Shown: piece by piece, positions 43,858 through 53,854 of the stretch
Layout of the letters: every line of letters starts with the position of its first letter
Position numbering within the stretch: position 1 is the first letter of the stretch
DNA from: Macrostomum hystrix
Lineage: Eukaryota; Platyhelminthes; Macrostomidae
NCBI GenBank assembly: GCA_950097015.1
Contig: CATNEN010000003.1
Location: forward strand, 7,858,501 to 7,922,500
Length of the DNA stretch: 64,000 nt
Direction of reading: 5' to 3'
The notes under the pieces: model-generated
What the model was told of the DNA's origin: nothing
The model's input: the letters and a program-made list of their open reading frames with translations, nothing else
Databases searched by the model: none
Made by a program: the position numbers and the translations under genes

Positions 43858-46336
43858 CAATTAGAATAGCAATCGGTCTACAAAATCGAATTGCGATGGC
43901 GATGATAGGAATGAGGACAACAATACAGCAGATAATAATGACAATATCCGTTGCTTTCTTCATTTTTTTGTCCTGCTCCTTTGGAGGACAGTTGAGCTCT
44001 GCGTGAGATCTATAAGCTATGCTGCGATCTAAATTGAAATTGATGAAAGCCAGTAGCAGATGCTGGCTGGCCTCGTTGCAGCTGATAGGAGTCAGGCTGG
44101 GCATCTTATTATTGTCAGTGTCAGCGCCAAATCGAATTGCTACGCAGTTTTTGTTTGCACCATCTGCACCAACTGGAAGCCTGTTGGATGTGTGTGAAGT
44201 GCAGATTTGGCATTTATTTTAATTTTAATTATTTATAAATAGTGTACTCCATAGATACGGCTAATTTGCTGCATACTCGTGTGCAACATTTCACTAAGAG
44301 ATGAGACGGGGGAGATGAGACTGTAGAGAGAGAGACTAAACGGTGAAAGGGATGAGACGGGAGAGGGATGAGACAAGGAAGGGATGAGACGGGAGAGGGA
44401 TGAGACGGGAGAGGGATGAGACGGGGGAGATGAGACTGTAGAGAGAGAGACTAAACGGTGAAAGGGATGAGACGGGAGAGGGATGAGACGGGAGAGGGAT
44501 GAGACAAGGAAGGGATGAGACGGGAGAGGGATGAGACGGAGAGGGATGAGACGGGGGAGATGAGACTGTAGAGAGAGAGACTAAACGGTGAAAGGGATGA
44601 GACGGGAGAGGGATGAGACGGGAGAGGGATGAGACGGGAGAGGGATGAGACGGGGGAGATGAGACTGTAGAGAGAGAGACTAAACGGTGAAAGGGATGAG
44701 ACGGGAGAGGGATGAGACGGGAGAGGGGTGAGACAAGGAAGGGATGAGACGGGGGAGAGGGATGAGATGGGAGAGGGATGAGACGGGAGAGGGATGAGAC
44801 GGTAGAGGGATGAGACGGGAGAGGGATGAGACGGGAGAGGGATGAGACGGGAGAGGGATGAGACGGGAGAGGGATGAGACGGGAGAGGGATGAGACGGGA
44901 GAGGGATGAGACGGGGGAGATGAGACTGTAGAGAGACTAGACGGTGAAAGGGATGAGACGAGAGAGTGATGAGACAGGAGAGGGATGAGACAGGAGACGG
45001 ATGAGACAAGGAAGGGATGAGACGGGGGAGAGGGATGGGAAGGGAGAGAGATGAGACGGGGCAGAGATGAGACTGTGAATTATTAGACTAAAAAGGATAT
45101 GAGTTGTGTTGTAATGTATCTAGCTGCTAGTTAAAAGCAATTCATCGATCAACCTACTGAAAATGATCGCTTAGGACTGACTGATTGCTGAATGGAACCA
45201 GGCTGCAATTGAGCATAGTATCATTATTGGCACTGCTCATAGAACAATTTTCGTACATCAGGATTGAGCCGCAGAAGTGAAGGCGCGGTAGATAAGCGAT
45301 CAGTCCATTGGCTGCGTAGCGTTTGAACAGCTTCGTCGAGTTCACTGAAGGATTGAATGTGTCTTAGTAATTCTTAGAAATGTGTGCTTCCTTCAGTGGC
45401 GTAGCTCCAGGATTTTTGTTTAGCGGGTCCGCGCCTTTTGGGAGCGCCACACCTGGGAGGGCGCCACATGGCGGAGGGGCACCACTACGAGAAGACTCCA
45501 CTTACCATGGGGCGTTATACTACCATGGGGCGCTACTACCATGGAGCGTCGCTACCATGGGGCGTTACTATACCATGGGGCGTCACTACCATGGACGTCA
45601 CTACCATTAGCGTCGCTACCATGGGGCGTTACTATACCATGGGGCGTCACTACCATGGACGTCACTACCATTAGCGTCACTACCATGGGGCGTTACTACC
45701 ATGGAGCGTCGCTACCATGGACGTCACTACCATTAGCGTCACTACCATGGGGCGTTACTACCATGGAGCGTCGCTACCATGGAGCGTCACTACCATGGAG
45801 CGTCACTACCATGGAGCGTCACTACCATGGAGCGTCACTACCATGGAGCGACACTACCATGGAGCGTCACTACCATGGAGCGTCACTACCATAGCCTACT
45901 CGTACTATGGGGCGTCACATAGTTTCGTCAGCCGGTTAGGGCATGGACCGCAGCCAACCTTGCCCCGCTGCTTACGCGCGCCCCTGGTTTCCTTTGATAG
46001 GCACATAAAAATGTATTTTTAATATGAAATCTTACGCTTTGAGACAGCCTCAATCAGATCTCGCTCATTATAATCAATTGCGTCGAACATGGCGTCAGCT
46101 GTATTTAGCATTCGACTATCCACAGGTTGTTGTGCTACGGTTAAGAATGTCGCCCCGGGTGGAAACAAAAAGACGCAGGTTGCCTGTCCATTAATGCGAA
46201 GACTATTGCTCTCTGAATCGGTACCGCAAGACTCTTTGCTGACTGCTGACACCGTCAAAGTGAATCCCAACACACTAGTCTGCTTTAGACTCAAATCTGC
46301 AGTCGCCAAATGGGCTAGTATGATCGCTGAATCCAT
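43808..46336 (-). CDS. Putative single-pass membrane protein, unrecognised family (3' three exons)
   Basis: Minus-strand exons 46336-46036, 45344-45158 and 44180-43808 join with matching phases (861 nt, 286 residues): GC|GTAAGA to CTTCAG|TG, and CA|GTAGGT to CAACAG|G. The predicted product has a cysteine-containing polar domain with several N-glycosylation sequons (NST, NCS, NQS), then a C-terminal hydrophobic stretch (ATDIVIIICCIVVLIPIIAI) after a basic KKMKK, consistent with a membrane anchor. No signal peptide is seen at the Met at 46336, which lies one base after a good acceptor (TTCTTTTAG), so earlier exons to the right are likely. The last dozen residues and the stop are encoded by the minisatellite. 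No family similarity that I can name. Confidence 0.6.
44295..45080. repeat. 17-bp purine-rich minisatellite with a 60-130 bp higher-order unit, intron of the membrane-protein gene
   Basis: Basic unit GGGATGAGACGGGAGAG. A marker block GGGGGAGATGAGACTGTAGA followed by ACTAAACGGTGAAA recurs at about 44308, 44424, 44550, 44651 and 44910. The plus strand is almost pure purine, hence polypyrimidine in the gene's sense. Confidence 0.95.
45485..45900. repeat. 16-bp minisatellite CATGGAGCGTCACTAC, intron of the membrane-protein gene
   Basis: Units CATGGAGCGTCACTAC, CATGGGGCGTTACTAC and CATTAGCGTCACTAC repeat about 26 times, with a larger repeated block around 45540-45720. Each unit carries an NcoI-type CCATGG, itself a palindrome. 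Confidence 0.95.
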
Positions 46337-46379
46337 CCTAAAAGAAATGTGTGATTGGAGTCATTGGACGATATAATAA

Positions 46380-47564
46380 TCAGTAAACAAATTTTTTTTG
46401 CACTTTATAATTCATACGAGCTATAATAAATACTAAATACTTATTAAATGCTATTGATACAGTGTAAATATGTTCTATATATATTGTGAATATACGTGTA
46501 AAAATAATCATCAAAATTTAAAAAGTCAAAGAACGCTTAAAAACATTTTGTTTTTCTCTTTACTTTACTAATAGTAGTATGTTGTAAATACATTTTGTTT
46601 TAAACACTTACAGTATGAGCAAAATTTTGTAAAATTAGCCGATTTAAACAAACGTTGAAATCTATCTGTATAATAGCCGCCACCAGAAAGACAGATAAAT
46701 AAAGGCAATTGTGTTGTTAGTGAGTGTTTGTGTTTGCTTGTTGCCTTTTTAACGCGTTTAAGAGTCAGAGTCAAGGATCGTGTGTTCAGATATAAAATGA
46801 GTGCCATGTGAAAGGAATGTACTGTGTTATTCATTTTATAAGAGGGGAGAATACTAAGAACCATACTAAGAACCAGAGTAAGAACTATACTAATACTACT
46901 CAGATTTATACCAAGAATATTACTAAGAGAGAAATGCTAAACTCTAATCTCGGGGACGCCTAATTGACTGGAAAATGCATACAGTTGCCTAATTTACCGC
47001 TCGTGCAATACCGACGCTACCAGATTACGTGAAGTAAACGCTAACATTAGAGTATTGAAGCTTACGAAAGGAATAACGTTGAAGAATATTAAGTGTTAAA
47101 CGGCCCATTTAAGGACCGCCAGTTTAAAACACAAGAAATCCCTATTTGATTGTGATACAGCAGTGAGATAAAAGATAGCGGCTATCAAATATAAACCTAT
47201 AAAAACTTTGATAACAGCGGTGGGATTCTAATTAAATATTAAATAAGATCGGCCCTACGACAACTTTGGTGACAGCAGACGTGGAATATAGACATAAATC
47301 TAATAATATTTCCCTGTTACACTATTTTTTACAACTTTAGTATACAAATTAACTCATACAATATTGCATTACTGCAAATTTGTCCGCATAATTTATAGTT
47401 TAGCAGTACACTGTACCTGCGCACAACAAAGTTGATTTGAGAAGAATTCGTTGGCAAAGGCCAGTCTTTCAGCAGGTTTCGCTGTTGCCGTTCTGCAGTG
47501 TCAATATTGTAAAAATGTGTTTGTAACTTTTCAGAAATGGTCCATTATACGCTTAAAGAAGTGA
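46380..47564. other. AT-rich region upstream of the putative membrane-protein exons
   Basis: No exon that I can support. If the gene at 43808-46336 has further 5' exons, they lie in or beyond this stretch; none joins with the required phase on inspection. Confidence 0.5.
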
Positions 47565-47888
47565 TTAGAATGGCACAGTATGCATCGTGGAAATCCTACC
47601 GAGTGTTAAAAACAAGTGTGCATTTGTCCACATTTTTTTGACGTCGTTTGCTGCCGATTTGGCCGAATTGCCTTGAGCTACAGAGCTAGGACTACCGCGC
47701 TGCCGAGGCTTCTCCATATAACGAATCTTAACTGTTATAACAGCGTTCTCCATGAACTCAAACAATTGTTTACAAAGCTCTTTTTTCTTTGGCGTCACAA
47801 TATAATTTTCAAAAAGCCATATAGCTACATCTTCGCTGCTTATATTGGCGATCGATCCAAATTCGGCGCCTTCTTCGTCCTTTGCCAT
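47565..47888 (-). CDS. Possible small protein or exon, unrecognised
   Basis: A minus-strand frame from the Met at 47888 reads MAKDEEGAEFGSIANISSED and continues for 107 residues to a stop at 47565. Composition is protein-like, with charged residues evenly spread and an amphipathic middle (LFENYIVTPKKKELCKQLFE). A donor-like GGTAGGAT occurs near its 3' end. It could be a short gene or an internal exon; no domain is recognised, and its phase does not fit the neighbouring gene at 43808-46336. Confidence 0.3.
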   Translation of the reverse strand: MAKDEEGAEFGSIANISSEDVAIWLFENYIVTPKKKELCKQLFEFMENAVITVKIRYMEKPRQRGSPSSVAQGNSAKSAANDVKKMWTNAHLFLTLGRISTMHTVPF

Positions 47889-47969
47889 TTGACATCGAAT
47901 AATACCCGGCCTATATGGCGATGTAAAAGTAAAAGCCGGGAATCGAAACATTGAAAAATAGTGCACAAA

Positions 47970-49600
47970 TGAATATCACAATTACATATTATTAAAAAAT
48001 TAAGTAATGTGATGCAGGGTGTACAATTTGCATTTCATTATATTTTAGTAGTTAAAAATGAAATTGGCAATTGAAAATATATATTAATGTGCTGTGCGTA
48101 CAGGTACATCTGGCCCGGTAGTAAAGCTTATTCTAATGGTATGTGCAAAGTAGGACAACGCTCTTTATAGTCGTATATAGGCATATAAAGAGGAACTTTT
48201 GTCACAAAGAAAATAGAATTGATTTTATTTTAATTAGGCATGTTAAATATTTTTTGGCAGTAATTTTATAACTTTATTTGTACAGTCTTTTTCTTAGCAT
48301 TTCTCGCTTTAGTAAATTAGTTTTACTTTTTATTTCTACAAACATGCACTAACTTTAAAACCATCTTATACATAATTAAAGTCCAGTAAGTAAAGTATTA
48401 AAGCTGAATGGGTCTTCATTCTCTGCCAGGATTTGTATTTTGTCTTGATAAGCATGCAATATAGGCTAGGCCCATTCTATATTGCGAAATTTTTTTTTAC
48501 GAAAAATATGAAAGAGTATTTTACTCTTGTAATGTAGACTATAATCTCACTCCCTTCTTTGACGTCGAATGCAGCACTGCACAGGTTTACAAACAAAGAA
48601 GCCACTGTGCTATTAAAGCAGTTATCTTTTATCTACTAAGCTAACTTAAGAAGAGAAATATAACTTCTTAATTATATTTTGGCACTATCGTAGCTTAGTA
48701 TTTATTATCTATTTCACTTCAAATTGCTCCTGTTTATGGCCAATATTGGAGTAATAATTTCTACTCTGAAATTTACGTGACAAATATTTGGATCTTGGAA
48801 CGAATCTCAATCTTTTATGTAAAAAATAATGTTATGTGTGTATTCCTACACTAGACATAGTCTGGATAAGAGTTGCTAAGACTAGAGAAGATAGTCCACT
48901 GTCTTCTCAACTCTGAATGCAGAATGCCATGCTTTCTTAATTTTTTGAAAGACTAGGCTCTATAGATAGTTACTAACTATATTAGTCAGTGTGTTGGCTG
49001 ACTCAGCACTCACTACTCATCTGTTATTGAGAGGTCTGTCTGATTTGTTCCTGGGCCTAGGCCTAGATACTAAAAAAACAGCACAATTATGGGCAATCTT
49101 GCAGATCTGCACATTTAATTATTTTTAATTTTAAATAGGCCCTAGTTTCACACAGCAACATAATGACAACAGAATGCAATGCAATGCAACAGGAAACAAC
49201 AAGAGACAGTCAGACACATGCTAGAAACCTCAGAGTCAGAGTCAGGGACTAGCAAAGCTGCCCTAATGGAGTGAATTTAAAAAACCTGCGGACACTCCTG
49301 CTAGGTGCGCAGGTGCTCAGTTGTTTTCAGGAAAAAGAGCACAAATCCGCAATTGCTATATATCTTCAGTTGAATCAGTCTGATTCAATGTAGTAATTGA
49401 TTTCACGAAAAAATCTTCGTAGTGCATTTCTAAAAATAGAACAGGTGGTGATTTTCCAAAATTCGGATGCATATACCAAGTGACCTTTTTTGATCTCCTT
49501 AGTGTATTTCTATAATTAGAACAGCTAAGGTTGTCTTTTGCACTCGGGCACTGCAGAGCATGCATTTGTGTAGGGGCACAAGGGTGCACTGTTTGTTATA
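47970..49600. other. Gene-free AT-rich region
   Basis: Nothing recognisable apart from short open frames. TAGGCCTAG words recur at 48465 and 49060, as they do upstream of NDUFB11. Confidence 0.5.
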
Positions 49601-49905
49601 CAACTACATATTTACGACAACTTTACAAACACATGGCACAGCCGCGCGGATAGGAATTTCTTTCTGCACAGCCGCGCAGGCAGTTTTTCACAAGCGCGCC
49701 GGACGCTGTCCGCAAAAACCCTATTGCCTCCAATAGGGTGCAATGGGACCTTTCCCAGAATGACCCTTTCCGCACCGACACTTGGGCATTGCAGTTGTGG
49801 CAGCTCCAGGCACACCCATCCATAAAGCGGTCACCATCTTGATGCTGTACCCACATCTCAATGTTGCAGTGCATTGTGTTGGCGAGCAGCCCATACTTAA
49901 CAAGC
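49600..49905 (-). pseudogene. IS1595/Merlin-like transposase relic
   Basis: The minus-strand frame through 49874-49623 reads DGCAWSCHNCNAQVSVRKGS followed by FWERSHCTLLEAIGFL. This is the zinc-ribbon end and the conserved RKGSFF--S---L segment found at the start of ISXO2-like/IS1595 (Merlin) transposases. The catalytic part is absent, no terminal inverted repeats were found, and a stop interrupts the frame soon after, so it is a fragment. Confidence 0.55.
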
Positions 49906-49999
49906 CAGCGCAGGGTTACCTAGCCATGATCTGTGGTAGCCACACATGTCCCGGATGTTAAAACTTTCCATAGTCAGGTTCAGCAGCTCCGCAGCATTC

Positions 50000-51012
50000 A
50001 GCATTCCATTTGCAGCATAAATGCAGATAGGGCTGCAGGTCATCCAGGTATTAGTTAGGGCAAATAATTATTTATTTGAATGCAAGGCCTTGCAAAATCT
50101 TCAGCTACAGAATTTCTGTGCTATAGCTTCCTGTTCCCCCATATTTGCCAGATTTTACCATGCCATGTGAGCACAACTTTTTCAATCTCAGAATGCATGT
50201 GTGGCAAGAATTCAAACAAAAAATAATAGAACAAATGGATGTAGAACATTGCCAACTTTAGTACTTACTTTTATGTGCAACTTATGTTAAAAGTTGAGCA
50301 GTTTTTTAGAGAACTAAAAATAACAATTATGCCCATACCTTTTAACAATGTAATATAAAAATTATCAGAACATTATTGGAAATCATTTTTAGAGCTCCTA
50401 TTGGATTCGCAATCCTCCAATTTATTTTACACTAATCTTTGCCTTAATTTCTTTAGTTTTTTTCAGCTTGTACTTGTATAATCTATTATGTAGGTTCTTC
50501 ACTGCCTGTGAAATAGTCCTTCCTAATCTTTTTTATAAGAAGTGCTTTGCCCACTTGTTATTGTATACCAACTGCCTAGAAACACAAATTCAACAGCACA
50601 GATAAGTTATCAAGCGCTTAGCTAATTGTCAATAACTAGGACAGTTCCTTTTGAGTTTGTTAGAGTTTTTAGGGTTCCATAAAAGTTTTCTATCTATATC
50701 ATATCCAAAATTTTCCTTTGCCTATCCATAACCATTTCTATAATCTGAATAAACATCAAGTAACTTCCCATTAGTTTGTATTAATATATTAAATATTTAT
50801 ATATTCATATTTTCTTATCACTTGCTTCTTTGTATGCATCAGGGGGCCTGTCTACAAAATTTTTCTGTGTGACATAGTTTGCCAAGTAGGACTTGTTTCT
50901 GCCCTGCTTAAATTTGTATTATAATGTCAGCACATTATATGTGCAACAATGTGCACCCATTTTATAGAGAAAAAAATGACTAAGTATTAGAGACATGTGT
51001 CTGTTCATTTTT
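50000..51012. other. Gene-free AT-rich region
   Basis: No gene, repeat array or RNA recognised. Confidence 0.5.
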
Positions 51013-51027
51013 TGTCTTTCAATAAAT

Positions 51028-51405
51028 TGAGTCTTCGCAGTAAGAGACCGTCTTTACGGTCTCTAAAAAGAGGTCTCTAAAAAGAGTAAAAAAAGAGGTT
51101 GTAGCCTAGTGGTTAGAGCGTCAGACTCACGACTTGAAGGTCGGGGGTTCGATTCCCGACTCCACTGGAACAATTTGTGTCCTTTAGCAAGACACTTAAC
51201 TCTGCATTGCTTCAGTTCACCCAGCTGTTAAATGGGTACCAGCATCAGCTGGGATAATTGAAGGTGGGTGTGGCGTCCCCCAGTCCATGGACTGAACAGC
51301 TGTATGCAGCCTTCAGATGCGCTGCGCATTAGCTGCGGCTGTGCTGTCGGCTGCACATCTGACCCGATTAGGGCAGATGTAATCAATTATTTATTATTAT
51401 TATTA
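51028..51405 (+). mobile_element. SINE family B copy with target-site duplication
   Basis: Flanked by the 15-bp direct repeat TGTCTTTCAATAAAT (51013-51027 and 51406-51420), as expected of LINE-driven insertion. It contains a tRNA-like head (TAGCCTAGTGGTTAGAGCG; GGGGGTTCGATTCCC), the shared core CTTCAGTTCACCCAGCTG and TTAAATGGGTACCAGCATC, and a (TTA)n tail at about 51390. About 65 bp precede the tRNA head, including the hairpin GAGACCGTCTTTACGGTCTC. Confidence 0.9.
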
Positions 51406-51420
51406 TGTCTTTCAATAAAT

Positions 51421-53854
51421 ATTCTTTGTGTGATTATACAGGTTAATCATAGACACACCACCCCACCAAAAGCACACAGCAATATGTCTAGAGCTTGAGT
51501 CCCCAACATCACACTAGGAAATTGAGTTTCCATTGTATAGTATAAATAAGTGCTTTCATTATTAATGAATATAAATGTGAAATGAATGAATGAACTGAAT
51601 ATAAATATAATTATAAATGTGACTATGTAAAATGTTGCAATTAATGTATTTCATAAAAATTATTATTTTTGAATCCATAAAAAAAGATAAATGTTCAATT
51701 TTATGTTGTTTTCTTTAAATGCTTGCTGGCAAAATTCAAGCAGTTTTAATGCCTTAAATGTTAGGATGTATAAATTAAAAAAACAATAAGTAGACCATTG
51801 TACCGAACAATTCTAAAAGCAATGGCCTATTTTTATGTCTTTTTGGCTATCTGTAGTGGAAAATTATTACTTACTATGAGTAATAACAAATTATAATTAT
51901 TGTTTACTAACCAAAAATTCTATGATTAGCTATCTGGCACTCTTTGTTACTAAACTGTCCTAACCTTGTTACTGAATCAACAATTTTATAACTTATAACT
52001 AAATTGACCACTTACCCTTTTACTTCTACTGAAATAAACTACATATGTATCTATATATTTAATCCTATGTACATAAACCATGGTAGCTACATTAATAGCA
52101 TTTCAACATTAGGGTGTGAATAAAATAAATGTACTATACATTTTTTCCACCACAATACCATGCCAGCCCTATAATAGAGGACCTAGCTATAATCCATATT
52201 TAATATTTTATCCCAAAAAATTCTACTTAATGTAGTTTTGGGAAAGCATTCACACAAATCAAAATCATGAGATCTAATGTTCGAGTGGCACATTTTTTAT
52301 TGAATTGCTACTTTTGATGCATAAGTTTTACTTTTTATGTCAAATGCAGTTGAGTGTATGTGGCCTAGAGTTGGACAACAAGTTAGAAAAGGCTTTTAAA
52401 ATGCTTGACTTTTAACCTAAAATAAAAAAGTTCTTTATCATTACCTTGCACTTTGATGGCTGCAATTGATCAGAAGTGTAGTGAAAAATATCACTAATAC
52501 CATTGTTAATGGGTTTGTCATTTTTTCAAGGGTTAAAGTAAAGTCTTGTGTCTTCTGTTTTCTTTTAGTTTTCCAAAAAAAGACAAAAAATATTTCGAAT
52601 ATGTTATTTCCTTAATAAATCTGAGTATGCTTTTTGTTGCATGTTTTTTAATCTGTTTTTTCTTTCAAAAAATAGTTTCAGCAAAAGCAATTTGTATTTC
52701 AATCTGCAAGAAAATGTTCGTTTAAATTTTGTTTGTTTAATCGCGTATAATGACACATTTTCCAAAAAAAACTAGTTCCCATCTATAAATAGTGCTATTT
52801 AGAAATTCGTAGAGGAAACACTTTCGTCTAAGCAGAGGTTACTACTGCTAGTAGAGTAGCGCGGGTATTAAGGTTTATTAAAATATTCATATATTATATA
52901 CTTTATACTATGTGCTACTGCCAAAGCAAAAAATTATCTAATATCAAGTTCCTTACCTTTGTTTTCCTTAAAAAACTGTCCTTCTCCATGCTTGTCATAG
53001 TGAACGTTTTTCTTTTCTTTAATTCACAACAATCGTGTCTAAAAAATAACAGCATAATATTTTAACCTACTAATAATTCGTTTCCATGCCGTTGTGAACT
53101 ACTTTGCTGCTGGTGAAGTGGGCGGATTGATGGCATTGAATCACTTTTCTATAGATCCGACCAGTGTAGAGACAAACACACTAGGAGGAAACCTGTTTGT
53201 CTGAATTAGGCTAAAGTTATTTTTAGTTAAGAGAAGATTAACTTCGTGTAGGATTTACTAGGAAGATAGAGAAAATGAAGAAAACATTAAATTTTTCGTT
53301 TTCCGCCATAGAGTGGTACTGCCGCGGTTATTCCGCGGACAACCCAATGTCCGCGATTTGCGATAGAGTGTTAGCGTCAGTTTGCGACTGACAGTTTGCG
53401 ATAGTGTACATTCCATTTTTGTTTCATTGTTGATTTTTTTAAATGGCGAACAATGAGCTAGAGAAGAGTTAAGAGAAGACCTATGTAGCTATATGTATTT
53501 TTGTACATAGCTTTTTGTGGCAGTGTTTTAGAGCAACGTTCTTATAATCCCATATTTTGTTGCTGCGTGAATGAGGAAAAGAGAAAAAAATCCTTTTGCG
53601 TACATTTTGTAGCTCTACTAGTTCCATTGTACGCTGTACATGTTATAAAATATTTGGTAAAAATGTGATAATCATGATCATTATAAATCATGAACTGTTC
53701 TTTTGATTGTGCACCATTTTTTTCTAGACATCACCTTTAACTTAGTTAAATCGTCAATTAAAAATCAAGTTTTGATTTAATTAATACCCTTTGTCGAATT
53801 AATTTCAGCATTGAAAAACTCCGCCGGTGAATCTTGCGTAGTTAATGATAAACT
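51421..53854. other. Gene-free 5' flank of NUDT18
   Basis: AT-rich, with no supported gene over 2.4 kb. Just before the NUDT18 ATG there is an acceptor-like AATTAATTTCAG at about 53801-53812, which could end a 5' untranslated intron or mark a trans-splice site. Confidence 0.5.

Noticed and set aside
51096-51170. A functional tRNA gene
   Set aside because: A- and B-box sequences are present, but the body continues into a shared SINE core, a TTA tail and a target duplication; the same head occurs at 38647 with the same attached core.
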